DNA of 64,000 nucleotides. Origin: Microbacterium halotolerans (lineage in GTDB: Bacteria; Actinomycetota; Actinomycetes; Actinomycetales; Microbacteriaceae). The notes beneath the pieces are model-generated. The model was not told where the DNA came from and made no database searches. It saw only the letters and a list, made by a program, of their open reading frames with translations. The position numbers and the translations under genes were made by a program. Each line of letters begins with the position of its first letter. The stretch's first letter is position 1. Location of the stretch: contig NZ_KZ984051.1 of the NCBI RefSeq assembly GCF_003569805.1, positions 971,606 through 1,035,605 on the forward strand, written 5' to 3'. Of the stretch, positions 1 through 9,376 are shown piece after piece.

Positions 1-16
1 GCCGCGCTCAGCGCGT

Positions 17-514
17 TCAGCGGGAGAAGCGGACCTCCGTGAGGGACTCCCCCAGGAAAGCTTCATCGCGCTGGGCGCCGTCGAAGACGAAGCCGCGCTT
101 GGTGTAGAAGCTCTCGCCGCCCGGGTAGTTCTGTGCGATCCAGCCGTACAGCGGCTCGTCGCCGTCGACGACGGCGTCGAACAGCGCGCGGCCGATGCCC
201 TTGCGGTGCCACGAGTCGAGCAGGAACACGAAGTACAGTTCGCGCGGGGCAGGGGCGTCGTCGTCCCTTGCGGGGCCGGAACCGGCGAAGCCGACGATCT
301 CGCCGTCGACGAGGGCGGCCGCATGGCGGTGCTCGTCGCCGCGGGAGGCGTAGTTCGACCACAGGTCCGCGAGACGGCGAGGGGACACGGCCTCGAGGGC
401 TGCGGTGGAGATCATGCCGTCGTAGGTCTCGTGCCACACCTTGGCGTGGACGCGACCCATGGCCTGGGCGTCGACATCTCGGATCGGTCGGATGAGCACG
501 TCGTTGGTGTCCAT
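17..514 (-). CDS. GNAT family N-acetyltransferase
   Basis: A 165-residue single-domain GNAT protein that would transfer an acetyl group from acetyl-CoA to an amine; the substrate cannot be told. The acetyl-CoA loop is visible in the middle (LDSWHRKGIGRALFDAVV, matching the Q/RxxGxG/A pyrophosphate-binding motif), followed by the typical beta-bulge and a C-terminal YTKRGFVF strand. I chose the ATG at 514 because a longer reading adds about 57 arginine-rich residues with no family match. The gene is divergent from putA with a 74-bp gap, so the two promoters share this space. Family assignment is firm; function is unknown. Confidence 0.85.
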   Translation of the reverse strand: MDTNDVLIRPIRDVDAQAMGRVHAKVWHETYDGMISTAALEAVSPRRLADLWSNYASRGDEHRHAAALVDGEIVGFAGSGPARDDDAPAPRELYFVFLLDSWHRKGIGRALFDAVVDGDEPLYGWIAQNYPGGESFYTKRGFVFDGAQRDEAFLGESLTEVRFSR

Positions 515-588
515 GGGGCAGAGCCTAAGGCGCGGTCCCTGGTGCGCGAAATCCACATTCCTGCGCACATAAATCGTAGTGTTGAGGT

Positions 589-3500
589 ATGTCGACGCTC
601 GATGATGCCCACCCCGGAAAGGACATCGTCGACGAGGCGATCGCCCTGGCCAGGAAGTGGGTCTCGAAGTCCGCCGACGCGGCACCCGATGCCGCGGCGG
701 AGCGGCTCGCCGGTGTGCTCCGCGACGACAACGGGCTCGCCTTCACCGTCGGCTTCGTCGATGGAGTGATGCGCCCCGAGAGCCGCACGGCAGCCGCGCA
801 CAGCCTCGCCCGCGTCGCGCCGCTGGCCCCGAGATTCCTGCCGCCGCCGATGCAGGCCGCCGTGCGCCTCGGGGGCATGGTGGGTCCGCTCGCCCCCGCC
901 GCCGTCGTGCCGATCGCTCGGCGTGTGCTGCGTTCGATGGTCGGGCACCTGATCGCCGACGCCCGTCCGGACAAGCTGGGCCCTGTGCTCGAGAAGATCC
1001 GCGAGGACGGCGAGAGGGTGAACCTCAACCTTCTCGGCGAGGCCGTGCTGGGCGAGAAGGAGGCGCAGCGGCGCCTCGCCGGCATCAGGCAGCTGGTGGA
1101 GCGCGACGACGTCGACTACGTCTCCGTGAAGGTGTCGAGCGTGATGAGCCACGTCTCGATGTGGGCGTTCGATGAGATCGTCGACAGGGTCGTAGAGCGG
1201 CTCACCCCGCTCTACGAGCTCGCCGCCGGCAACGGCACCTTCCTCAACCTCGACATGGAGGAGTACCGCGACCTCGACCTCACGATCGCGGTGTTCACGC
1301 GCCTGCTCGAGAAGGAGCAGCTGCGCGACATGCACGCCGGGATCGTGCTGCAGGCCTACCTGCCCGATGCGCTTCCCGCGCTCCGCGAGCTCACTGCGTG
1401 GGCCGGGCAGCGGGTCGACTCGGGCGGCGCTCCGATCAAGGTGCGCCTGGTCAAGGGGGCGAACCTCGCGATGGAGCACGTCGAGGCCGCCGTGCACGAC
1501 TGGTCGCTGGCGACCTACGGCACCAAGCTCGACACCGACGCCAACTACATCAGGTGCCTCGACGAGGCCATGCGGCCCGAAGCCACCCGCGCCGTGCGCA
1601 TCGGCGTGGCCGGGCACAACCTGTTCGACATCGCCTACGCATGGCGTCTCGCGAACGAGCGCGGCGTGACGGACGATGTCGAGTTCGAGATGCTGCTCGG
1701 CATGGCGCAGGGCCAGGCACGGGCGGTCGCCGAGACGGTCGGGCCCATCCGGCTGTACGTGCCCGTCGTCGCGCCGGCGGAGTTCGATGTCGCGATCAGC
1801 TACCTGGTCAGACGTCTCGAGGAGAACGCCTCGAATGAGAACTTCCTCTCGGTCGCATTCGATCTGGTCACGCATCCGGATCTGTTCGAGCGGGAGCGGG
1901 AGCGCTTCGTCGAATCCGTGCGGCGCTCGGGCGCGCACGACCTCCTGATCGGGCCGAACCGCCGTGCCAGGCCCGGCCACCTCGATGAGCCGAGAGCGAC
2001 AGCCGACCCGGATGAGCCGCTCACGCAGGCGGTGCTCGACCTCCAGCGCGGCCACGGTGATCCGGAGGACGAGGCGGGGCCGACGCGCAACGACACATTC
2101 GTCGAGACGGCCGAGTTCCAGACCAGGGCGGTGACGGAGGGCGGTGCGCCGGGCTTCCACAACGCCCGCGACACCGACCCGGCACTGCCGGAGAGCCGCG
2201 AATGGGCGCGGCGGATCCTGGCCAGGATGGCCACGTCGACGCTTGGTGAGGAGCGCGTGCTCTCGGCACGGGTCACCACGAGCGCCGAGCTGACCAGCCG
2301 TGTGCTCGGCGTGCGCTACGCCGCCGCGTCGTGGGGGGAGCGGCCGGCGTCCGAGCGTGCCGAGATCCTGCGCCGCGCGGCCCGCGCGCTCGAGGCGCAC
2401 AGGGCCGACCTGATCGAGGTCGCTGGCTCCGAGACCGGCAAGGTGCTCGCCGAGTCGGACATCGAAGTCAGCGAGGCGATCGACTTCGCGAACTACTACG
2501 CCGCGAACGCGGGGGAGCTCGACCGTATGCCTGGCGCGCGGTTCGTTCCCGCCGCCGTCACAGTCGTGGCTCCGCCGTGGAACTTCCCGCTCGCGATCCC
2601 CTCCGGCGGCGTGCTGGCGGCGCTCGCTGCGGGATCCGGCGTCGTGTTCAAACCCGCCCCGCAGGCGCGCCGCTGCGGTGCCGTGATCGCGGAAGCGCTG
2701 TGGGAGGCCGGCGTGCCGCGCGACGTGCTCGAACTGGTCGATCTCGACGAGGGTGAACTCGGACGCGAGCTGATCGAGCATCCGGATGTCGAGCGCGTGA
2801 TCCTCACCGGATCGATCGAGACGGCGAAGCTGTTCCGCTCGTGGCGGCCTCAGCTGCCGGTGCTCGCCGAGACCAGCGGCAAGAACGCGGTGATCATCAC
2901 GCCGTCCGCCGACCTCGACCTGGCCGCGGCGGATGTCGTCAGGAGCGCGTTCGGGCACGCCGGACAGAAGTGCTCAGCGGCATCGCTGGCGATCCTGGTC
3001 GGTCCTGTCGGCCGCTCGAGGCGGTTCGCGCGGCAGCTCGTGGATGCAACGAGGTCGCTGCGGATCGGCCCGCCGTCCGACCCGCTCAGCGAGGTCGGCC
3101 CTGTGATCGAGGTGCCGACGGGCAAGCTGGAGTGGGCGCTGAACACGCTCGACGAGGGCGAGCGCTGGCTCGTGAAGCCGCGAGAGCTGCCCGGCGGCGG
3201 CGGGCGGTACTGGACCCCCGGCATCCGGGTCGGTGTGAAACCGGGCTCGCGGTTCCATCTCGAGGAGTTCTTCGGCCCCGTGCTGGGCATCATGCACGCC
3301 TCGTCGCTGGACCAGGCGATCCGGATGCAGAACGCCGTGGACTTCGGTCTCACAGCCGGCCTGCACACCCAGGACCCGCGCGACCTCGAGGAGTGGGTCG
3401 ACCGAGTCGAGGCCGGGAACCTCTACGTCAACCGCGGCATCACCGGTGCCGTCGTGCAGCGTCAGCCGTTCGGCGGGTGGAAGCGCTCCTCGGTCGGGCC

Positions 3501-4437
3501 AGGCACGAAAGCCGGCGGGCCCAACTACCTGATCGGTCTCGGCACCTGGCGCGGCACCTCGGGCGGGCAGGCGTCGAGGTCGCTGCATCTGCGCGGTCTC
3601 GACACCCGCATCGCCTCGCTGATCGAGGCCGCGCAGCCGAGCCTGCCGTACGCCGGCTTCGAATGGCTGCGTCGGGCGGCGCTGGCCGACGCGCTGGTGT
3701 GGGATCGCGAGTTCGGCAAGATCAAGGACGTCTCAGGGCTCGGTGTGGAGCGCAACCTGTTCCGCTACCGGCCGGTGCCCGTCGCGGTGCGCTGCACGAT
3801 CGACGCATCGTGGCACGAGCTGCTGCGTGTCATGGTCGCAGGCGTGCGCGTCGGCAGTCACTTCTCGGTCAGTCTTCCTGAGGGCATGCCGCGCGAGGTG
3901 CACCGCGAGCTGACTGCGCTGGGCGTGCCCGTGCATGTCGAGGGCGACGATGAGTGGATCCGTCGTGTGAATCCGCGTGCCGATGAGGCAGAGGATGATG
4001 ACGCTCCGGATGACGCGCGGACGGATGCGGAAGCGGACGACCTCGCGGTCGACGGGATGGTGCCGTCGGCGCGGACCGAGCCCACGGACGAGATTCCGGA
4101 GGTCACGACCGCGCACGCGATCAATCCGGATGCGGCGCAGGGCGGCGATCTGGTCGCCGCAGGTGCGCCCGCCGACATCGAAGACGAGGAGGAGGACGAC
4201 ACGCCCGAGCTGCGCCGTCCGCCGCGGGTGCGACTCGTCGGGCCGCGGGAGTCGGTCGAGCGTCTGCACACGAGGCTCGCCGAGGCGACGGCGGGTGATC
4301 CGGATCTGGCCGTGTACGACGGCGAGGTCACCACGGCCGGCCGCCTCGAGCTGCTCCCATTCCTGCAGGAGCAGGCGATCTCGATCACCGCCCACCGCTA
4401 CGGCAACCCCGACCCCACCTTCGACGAGGTGATCTGA
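589..4437 (+). CDS. putA: Bifunctional proline dehydrogenase / L-glutamate-gamma-semialdehyde dehydrogenase
   Basis: A 1282-residue enzyme that oxidises proline to P5C with FAD and then P5C/glutamate semialdehyde to glutamate with NAD+. The PRODH barrel spans about residues 120-430 (RLVKGANLAMEHVEAA is a typical strand). The ALDH domain spans about 540-1010 with general base Glu761 (in LAETSGKN) and nucleophile Cys795 (in GQKCSA). The N-terminal ribbon-helix-helix DNA-binding domain of enterobacterial PutA is absent, so this is not a trifunctional repressor. Residues about 1127-1210 are a highly acidic, low-complexity stretch inserted before a short C-terminal folded segment. The start is the ATG preceded by a weak GAGGT. 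With the next two genes it forms an amino-acid catabolic block feeding glutamate. Confidence 0.96.
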   Translation: MSTLDDAHPGKDIVDEAIALARKWVSKSADAAPDAAAERLAGVLRDDNGLAFTVGFVDGVMRPESRTAAAHSLARVAPLAPRFLPPPMQAAVRLGGMVGPLAPAAVVPIARRVLRSMVGHLIADARPDKLGPVLEKIREDGERVNLNLLGEAVLGEKEAQRRLAGIRQLVERDDVDYVSVKVSSVMSHVSMWAFDEIVDRVVERLTPLYELAAGNGTFLNLDMEEYRDLDLTIAVFTRLLEKEQLRDMHAGIVLQAYLPDALPALRELTAWAGQRVDSGGAPIKVRLVKGANLAMEHVEAAVHDWSLATYGTKLDTDANYIRCLDEAMRPEATRAVRIGVAGHNLFDIAYAWRLANERGVTDDVEFEMLLGMAQGQARAVAETVGPIRLYVPVVAPAEFDVAISYLVRRLEENASNENFLSVAFDLVTHPDLFERERERFVESVRRSGAHDLLIGPNRRARPGHLDEPRATADPDEPLTQAVLDLQRGHGDPEDEAGPTRNDTFVETAEFQTRAVTEGGAPGFHNARDTDPALPESREWARRILARMATSTLGEERVLSARVTTSAELTSRVLGVRYAAASWGERPASERAEILRRAARALEAHRADLIEVAGSETGKVLAESDIEVSEAIDFANYYAANAGELDRMPGARFVPAAVTVVAPPWNFPLAIPSGGVLAALAAGSGVVFKPAPQARRCGAVIAEALWEAGVPRDVLELVDLDEGELGRELIEHPDVERVILTGSIETAKLFRSWRPQLPVLAETSGKNAVIITPSADLDLAAADVVRSAFGHAGQKCSAASLAILVGPVGRSRRFARQLVDATRSLRIGPPSDPLSEVGPVIEVPTGKLEWALNTLDEGERWLVKPRELPGGGGRYWTPGIRVGVKPGSRFHLEEFFGPVLGIMHASSLDQAIRMQNAVDFGLTAGLHTQDPRDLEEWVDRVEAGNLYVNRGITGAVVQRQPFGGWKRSSVGPGTKAGGPNYLIGLGTWRGTSGGQASRSLHLRGLDTRIASLIEAAQPSLPYAGFEWLRRAALADALVWDREFGKIKDVSGLGVERNLFRYRPVPVAVRCTIDASWHELLRVMVAGVRVGSHFSVSLPEGMPREVHRELTALGVPVHVEGDDEWIRRVNPRADEAEDDDAPDDARTDAEADDLAVDGMVPSARTEPTDEIPEVTTAHAINPDAAQGGDLVAAGAPADIEDEEEDDTPELRRPPRVRLVGPRESVERLHTRLAEATAGDPDLAVYDGEVTTAGRLELLPFLQEQAISITAHRYGNPDPTFDEVI

Positions 4438-4589
4438 CCAGGGCGTGCGCCCGTCGGCGCGTCCGGCGACCTGAGGCGGTTCCCGGCTGGGCGTGGCAGA
4501 ATGGTTCCGGCGTGCTCGTGCGTAGGCGTTCAGTTGCTCCGCCGGGCCCCAGGACTGCGTCCGCCACCGTTTCACGACGAGGAGCGTCA

Positions 4590-5459
4590 ATGTCCCAAAT
4601 GGCCCCTGCCCCCCAGGCCCCCGCACAGCGCACGATGCGCACGCGCCGGTTCCTGATGTGCCGGCCAGAGCACTTCACGGTGTCCTACTCGATCAATCCG
4701 TGGATGCATCCGGATGATCCGACGGACACGTCACTGGCCGTGCGCCAGTGGCAGGCGCTCTACGACGCCTACGTCGCGCTCGGTCACGAGGTCGAGCTGA
4801 TCGACGACGTCGACGGCCTGCCCGACATGGTCTACACGGCCAACGGAGGGTTCGTTCTCGACGGCGTCGCCTACGTGCCGAAGTTCCGGCACGCGGAGCG
4901 CCGCGGTGAGGAGGAGCTGTTCGCCGGATGGTTCCGCGAGCACGGCTTCGGGGTGGTCGAGCCGGAGTTCACGAACGAGGGTGAGGGCGACTTCCTGCTG
5001 GCGGGCGACGTGATCCTCGCCGGTCGCGGCTTCCGCTCGGACGACGCCAGTCACGGTGAGCTCGAGCGGATCTTCGGTCGGCCGGTCGTGTCGCTGACGC
5101 TCACGGACCCGCGGTTCTACCACCTCGACACCGCGCTGGCCGTGCTCGACACCGTCGTCGCCCCCGGCGAGACGCCGATGATCGCCTACCTGCCCGGCGC
5201 CTTCGACGACGCCAGCCGAGCCGAGCTGGAGCGGCGGTTCCCCGACGCCATCCGGGTGTCGGACGCCGACGGTGATGCGTTCGGGCTGAACGCATCGAGC
5301 GACGGCCTGCACGTGTTCTGCTCACCGCGCGCCACGGGCTTCCAGGAGCAGCTGCGCGAGCGCGGCTACGAGCCGGTGCCGATCGACCTGTCGGAGCTGC
5401 TGCTCGGCGGCGGCGGCATCAAATGCTGCACGCTGGAGCTGAGGGGAGCCGCATCATGA
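4590..5459 (+). CDS. DDAH/arginine-deiminase-fold (GME family) guanidino hydrolase
   Basis: 289 residues, the size of single-domain GME-superfamily enzymes (dimethylargininases, amidinotransferase-like proteins). Catalytic landmarks are Glu and Asp in NEGEGDFLL, His178 in FYHLDT, and Cys279 or Cys280 in GGGGIKCCTLE near the C terminus. Start: ATG 4590 with a GAGGAG site six bases upstream; an earlier GTG gives an unconserved arginine-rich leader. The stop overlaps the start of rocD (ATGA), so the two are translationally coupled. Databases usually call such proteins dimethylargininase (citrulline plus dimethylamine). Coupling to ornithine aminotransferase and Asn85 in YTANGG, where arginine deiminases have Asp, make a one-step arginine-to-ornithine dihydrolase worth considering. 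Fold sure, substrate not. Confidence 0.85.
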   Translation: MSQMAPAPQAPAQRTMRTRRFLMCRPEHFTVSYSINPWMHPDDPTDTSLAVRQWQALYDAYVALGHEVELIDDVDGLPDMVYTANGGFVLDGVAYVPKFRHAERRGEEELFAGWFREHGFGVVEPEFTNEGEGDFLLAGDVILAGRGFRSDDASHGELERIFGRPVVSLTLTDPRFYHLDTALAVLDTVVAPGETPMIAYLPGAFDDASRAELERRFPDAIRVSDADGDAFGLNASSDGLHVFCSPRATGFQEQLRERGYEPVPIDLSELLLGGGGIKCCTLELRGAAS

Positions 5460-6634
5460 CGCAGGAGACGCACGTTGCGCGAAACTACGCACCGCTCGAC
5501 GTCACGATCGCGTCGGGCGAGGGCACGTGGGTGACCGATGTCGAAGGACGCCGCTACCTCGACATGCTCGCCGGCTACTCCGCGCTCAACTTCGGCCACC
5601 GGCATCCGGAACTCGTCGCGGCGGCCACGGAGCAGCTCGGGAAGGTCACCCTGACCAGTCGCGCGTTCCGCTCCGACAGGCTCGAGCCGTTCGCCGCAGC
5701 CCTGGCGGAGCTGTGCGGCAAGGATCTCGTGCTGCCGATGAACACCGGGGCGGAGGCAGTCGAGACGGGGATCAAGGTCGCCCGAGCCTGGGGCTACCGC
5801 GTCAAGGGCGTCGCCCCAGAGCGCGCGAAGATCGTCGTCGCCCACGGCAACTTCCACGGCCGCACCTCGACGATCGTGAGCTTCAGCGACGACGCGTCGG
5901 CGCGAGACGACTTCGGTCCGTTCGCGCCGGGTTTCGTGTCCGTGCCTTTCGGCGACATCGATGCGCTGACCGAGGCGATCGACGACGAGACCGTCGCCGT
6001 CATGATCGAGCCGATCCAGGGCGAGGCTGGCGTGATCGTGCCGCCGGAGGGATTCCTGCGCCGCGTGCGCGAGGTGACCGACGAACGCGGCGTGCTCTTC
6101 GTCGCCGACGAGATCCAGTCGGGCCTCGGCCGCACCGGCGAGACGTTCGCGTGCGATCGCGAGGGCGTCGTGCCGGATCTGTACCTGCTCGGGAAAGCGC
6201 TCGGCGGCGGCATCGTGCCGGTGTCGGCCGTGGTCGGCGACGAGAGCGTGCTCGGCGTGCTTCGCCCGGGGGAGCACGGCTCGACGTTCGGCGGCAATCC
6301 GCTCGCCGCGGCCGTGGGCCAGCGGGTCGTGCAGCTGCTCAGCGACGGACGGTTCCAGGAGCGCGCCCGCGCACTCGGCGAGCATCTCGACGCTCTGCTG
6401 TCCGGCCTCGTCGGCTCCGGTGTGGCGTCGTACCGCCGAGTCGGGCTGTGGGCCGGTGTCGACATCGACGAGTCGGCGGGAACCGGCCGCGAGGTGACCG
6501 AGGCACTGCTGGCCCGCGGCGTGCTCGCGAAGGACACCCACGGCCAGACGGTCCGCCTCGCTCCGCCGCTGACGATCCGCGCATCCGAGCTCGACTGGGC
6601 CATCGAACAGCTCAAGCTCGTCCTCACCCGCTGA
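5456..6634 (+). CDS. rocD: Ornithine--oxo-acid transaminase
   Basis: 392-residue class III PLP aminotransferase converting ornithine plus 2-oxoglutarate to glutamate-5-semialdehyde plus glutamate. The Schiff-base lysine is Lys247 in LLGKALGGG. The upstream EIQSGLGRTGE motif and the mid-protein EPIQGEAGV motif are characteristic of the ornithine aminotransferase group. The start ATG overlaps the preceding stop codon and has GAGGGGAG just upstream. Its product is the substrate of the dehydrogenase half of PutA encoded 1 kb upstream, so the three genes form one catabolic route. A 15-bp perfect hairpin follows the gene. Confidence 0.95.
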   Translation: MTQETHVARNYAPLDVTIASGEGTWVTDVEGRRYLDMLAGYSALNFGHRHPELVAAATEQLGKVTLTSRAFRSDRLEPFAAALAELCGKDLVLPMNTGAEAVETGIKVARAWGYRVKGVAPERAKIVVAHGNFHGRTSTIVSFSDDASARDDFGPFAPGFVSVPFGDIDALTEAIDDETVAVMIEPIQGEAGVIVPPEGFLRRVREVTDERGVLFVADEIQSGLGRTGETFACDREGVVPDLYLLGKALGGGIVPVSAVVGDESVLGVLRPGEHGSTFGGNPLAAAVGQRVVQLLSDGRFQERARALGEHLDALLSGLVGSGVASYRRVGLWAGVDIDESAGTGREVTEALLARGVLAKDTHGQTVRLAPPLTIRASELDWAIEQLKLVLTR

Positions 6635-6681
6635 GCATCGGCGGGTTCCACCGCCCGCGAGGTGCCTGGAGTTCGCCGAGA

Positions 6682-6720
6682 TGCCCCGGGATGGTTGCGG
6701 TTGTGAACCATCCCGGGGCA
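6682..6720 (+). terminator. Strong hairpin after rocD
   Basis: Arms TGCCCCGGGATGGTT (6682-6696) and its perfect complement (6706-6720) enclose a 9-nt loop. There is no U-tract, as is common in actinobacteria. It lies 47 nt after the rocD stop and 86 nt before the PfkB kinase start, so it most likely ends the ddaH-like/rocD transcript. Confidence 0.65.
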
Positions 6721-6806
6721 CTTCGGGAGCGATGTCGCTCGCGTGCGTGCGAGGTGACATCCTGGCCCGTTCGGAGCTCGCCTCGGTGAGGGGCTACGCT
6801 CGGAAC

Positions 6807-7664
6807 ATGGCACGCATTGTGGTGGTCGGCGACGCACTCATCGATGAGATCCACGACGAACTCGGTACGCGCGAGTTCATCGGAGGAGCGGCGCTGAACG
6901 TCGCCGTCGGCATCGCCCGCCTCGGCGAAGACGTGACCCTGGTCGCGATGGTGGGCGACGACGATGCCGGTGCGCAGATCCGGGCTCATCTCGCCGAGCA
7001 CGGCGTCGAGCTGATCGCGACGGACTCGCCGCACGGCTCGGCCCGCGCGATCAGCACGCGCGTGAACGGCGAGCCGACGTACGTCTTCAACGAGGCGTCG
7101 CAGCAGCGGCACATCGCGTTCTCAGATGAGGCGGTGGCAGCGGTCGAGGCGGCCCCGGTCGTGGCGCTCAGCTGCGTCGCGCTGGACTCCGCAGCGCAGA
7201 TCGCTGAGTTCGACCGGGCGCTCAGCGGTGCGCGCATCGCGATCGACCCGAATCCGCGTGGGGGGATGCTGCTCGACCGAGATGACTTCGTCGCCGGGTT
7301 CGAACGCGTTGCGGCGGCCGCGGAGTTCGTGAAGGTCGGCGAGGACGACGCCGCGCTGCTCCGGATGGGGTCGGTGGACGACCTCGAGGCGCACCTGCGC
7401 TCCAGCGGCGTGCCGACCGTGCTGGCCACCCGCGGCTCCGAGGGCGCGACGATCGTGACCTCATCCGGAACCTTCGATCGACCGATCGCGGACCTCCCCG
7501 GCGACGTCGTCGACACCATGGGCGCCGGTGACTCGATGTTCGCGGTCTTCGTGGCGGCGCTCGCCGCATCGGACGCACCCGACTGGCGCCGCACGTTGGA
7601 GCGCGCCCAGCTCATCGCCGCAGCGACGTGCCGCGCCGAGGGCGCCCTGCTGCAGCTCCCGTAG
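6807..7664 (+). CDS. PfkB-family carbohydrate kinase
   Basis: 285-residue ribokinase-fold kinase phosphorylating a sugar or nucleoside with ATP; the exact substrate is unknown. The N-terminal GGAALNVAVGIARLGEDV (PfkB signature 1) and C-terminal DTMGAGDSMF (signature 2, with catalytic Asp in GAGD) are both intact. I chose ATG 6807 because the folded domain starts there (ARIVVVGDALID); upstream residues overlap the rocD terminator. The ribosome site is weak. It is monocistronic and converges on the exporter gene 30 bp away. Fructokinase is the commonest annotation for such proteins, but nothing here decides it. Confidence 0.85.
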   Translation: MARIVVVGDALIDEIHDELGTREFIGGAALNVAVGIARLGEDVTLVAMVGDDDAGAQIRAHLAEHGVELIATDSPHGSARAISTRVNGEPTYVFNEASQQRHIAFSDEAVAAVEAAPVVALSCVALDSAAQIAEFDRALSGARIAIDPNPRGGMLLDRDDFVAGFERVAAAAEFVKVGEDDAALLRMGSVDDLEAHLRSSGVPTVLATRGSEGATIVTSSGTFDRPIADLPGDVVDTMGAGDSMFAVFVAALAASDAPDWRRTLERAQLIAAATCRAEGALLQLP

Positions 7665-7694
7665 CGCCGCTCGCAGAACCGGCCGGAGCGACGC

Positions 7695-9185
7695 CTAGTC
7701 GGAGAGCTGACCGAGAGTGCGGGGGCGCACGACCAGCCACAGCGCGAGGATGCCGAGCACCGAGCAGGCGATCATGATCGACGCCATCGACAGCGGTGTG
7801 ATGCCGCCGGTGATGCCGGCCACGACGCCGACGAGAGGTGAGATGACGCCGGCGATGCCGTTGTTCGCCGCGCCCAGCACGCTCGCGGCGGTGCCTGCGG
7901 CATCCGGATGACGGTCCAGCGCGAGCACCTGAGCGCACGGGAGGGTGAAACCGCACGACGTCATGAACACGAACAGCGGTGCGATCACGCCCCACGGGCC
8001 GTCGATGAGCGCCGCGCACACCGGGATCGCGATCGCGGAGACCAGCAGCATCCCGGTCGAGAACGCGAGCACCCACTGCGGACCGTAGCGGGCAGCCAGT
8101 CGTGCCGCGACCTGGTTGCCCGCGATCAGGCCGAGCGAGTTCACGGCGAAGACCAGGCCGTACTGGACGGTCGACAGGCCGTAGCCGGTCTGGAACAGGA
8201 ACGACGAGGACGACAGGTACGAGAACAGCCCCGAGAACGTCATCGCGCCGATCGCGAGCACACCGACGTACACGCGGTCGGTGAACACGACGCGGTAGCG
8301 GTGCCGGATGGAGGTGTTGCCGGATGAGACGCGGTCGTCCTTCGGGCGCGTCTCGGGCAGCGCGAACAGGGCGCACACGAGGATGAGCGCTCCGTAGCAG
8401 GCGAGCACGACGAAGATGCCGCGCCACGGCAGCACCAGCAGCAGGCCGGAACCGATCAGCGGCGCGATCACCGGTGCGACGCCGGTGACGAGGGCCAGGC
8501 GTGAGAGCATGATGACCAGGCGCCGGCCGGCGAACAGATCTCGCACCATCGCCATGGCGACCACGGCTCCGCCGGCTGCGCCGATGCCCATCAGCACGCG
8601 GGTGATGCCGAGCACAGCGAGGTCAGGCGAGAAGATCGCGCAGGTGCTGGCGATGAGGTGCAGCGTCGTGGCGATCAGCAGCGGGGTGCGACGCCCGATC
8701 ATATCGCTGAGCGGGCCGACGATCAGCTGGCCGAGAGCGAATCCGACCATGGTGCCAGTGAGCGTGAGCTGCACGGCGCCTGCGGTCGTGTCGAACTCGC
8801 TCTCGAGGGCGGGGAACGCGGGCAGGTAGAGGTCGACGGTGAACGGGCCCAGCGCCGTGAGAGCACCGAGCAGCAGCACGTACGCGAAGCGACGTCCGGC
8901 CGAGAGCTTGTCGCCCGGATGCACATGGGCGGTTTCGCGGGAGGCCTCGCGCACGTACTCCGGAACCGAGATCGACCCGGTCGGGATCGCGATCAGACCG
9001 GTGGCCGTGGGGATCGCATGCGTCTCGGTGCGGGGTTCGCGGGCGCGCCTGTCGTGGGCGTCGCGCGGTTCGCGCACCTCATCCGGTGTCACGGCATCCT
9101 TGGCATCGCCTGGCTGCTCGCGTCGGGCTGCGCCCTGGTCGCCGTCACGGGGTGCGTCGTCGCTGTCGCGGTGATCGCTGGTCAC
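7695..9185 (-). CDS. Bcr/CflA-type MFS drug-resistance exporter
   Basis: A 12-helix major facilitator of the DHA1 Bcr/CflA group, probably a proton-driven efflux pump for small toxic compounds. After helix 1 comes the group motif (VDLYLPAFPAL). The cytoplasmic loop after helix 2 carries GPLSDMIGRR (MFS motif A). The first ~95 residues are unusual: hydrophilic, charged and low complexity, before the membrane domain starts at FAYVLLLG. I chose GTG 9185 rather than GTG 9191 because the GAGGAG site lies five bases before it. It ends 30 bp from the convergent kinase gene. Confidence 0.85.
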   Translation of the reverse strand: MTSDHRDSDDAPRDGDQGAARREQPGDAKDAVTPDEVREPRDAHDRRAREPRTETHAIPTATGLIAIPTGSISVPEYVREASRETAHVHPGDKLSAGRRFAYVLLLGALTALGPFTVDLYLPAFPALESEFDTTAGAVQLTLTGTMVGFALGQLIVGPLSDMIGRRTPLLIATTLHLIASTCAIFSPDLAVLGITRVLMGIGAAGGAVVAMAMVRDLFAGRRLVIMLSRLALVTGVAPVIAPLIGSGLLLVLPWRGIFVVLACYGALILVCALFALPETRPKDDRVSSGNTSIRHRYRVVFTDRVYVGVLAIGAMTFSGLFSYLSSSSFLFQTGYGLSTVQYGLVFAVNSLGLIAGNQVAARLAARYGPQWVLAFSTGMLLVSAIAIPVCAALIDGPWGVIAPLFVFMTSCGFTLPCAQVLALDRHPDAAGTAASVLGAANNGIAGVISPLVGVVAGITGGITPLSMASIMIACSVLGILALWLVVRPRTLGQLSD

Positions 9186-9297
9186 GGGCACTCCTCATGG
9201 CTGGTGGACGGCTACCCCTGACGCTATCGCGACCCGCCTGGCGAGAGCCAGCATGCCGGAGCGCGCCCGCTCACCGGAACCCCGCGAGGGAGGCCGC

Positions 9298-9365
9298 CGA
9301 GATGCGCACGTTTTCGACATCCGGACGTTGAAACCTGCGCATCTCGGCGAGAAAGGCGCATCTCG
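9298..9365 (-). repeat. 68-bp triple-word element, copy A
   Basis: Read on the minus strand it has CGAGATGCGC at offset 0 (9365-9356), again at offset 19 (9346-9337), and the inverted word GCGCATCTCG at offset 58 (9307-9298). Four other copies in this window have exactly the same geometry. It begins 11 nt after the rhaB stop codon, in the direction of rhaB transcription. Confidence 0.9.
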
Positions 9366-9376
9366 GCAGCCGGGAG

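Noticed and set aside
412..2958. 848-codon minus-strand frame opposite putA.
   Set aside because: Composition is typical of an antisense shadow (Arg/His/Leu rich, no domain), and PutA on the plus strand has full catalytic motifs.
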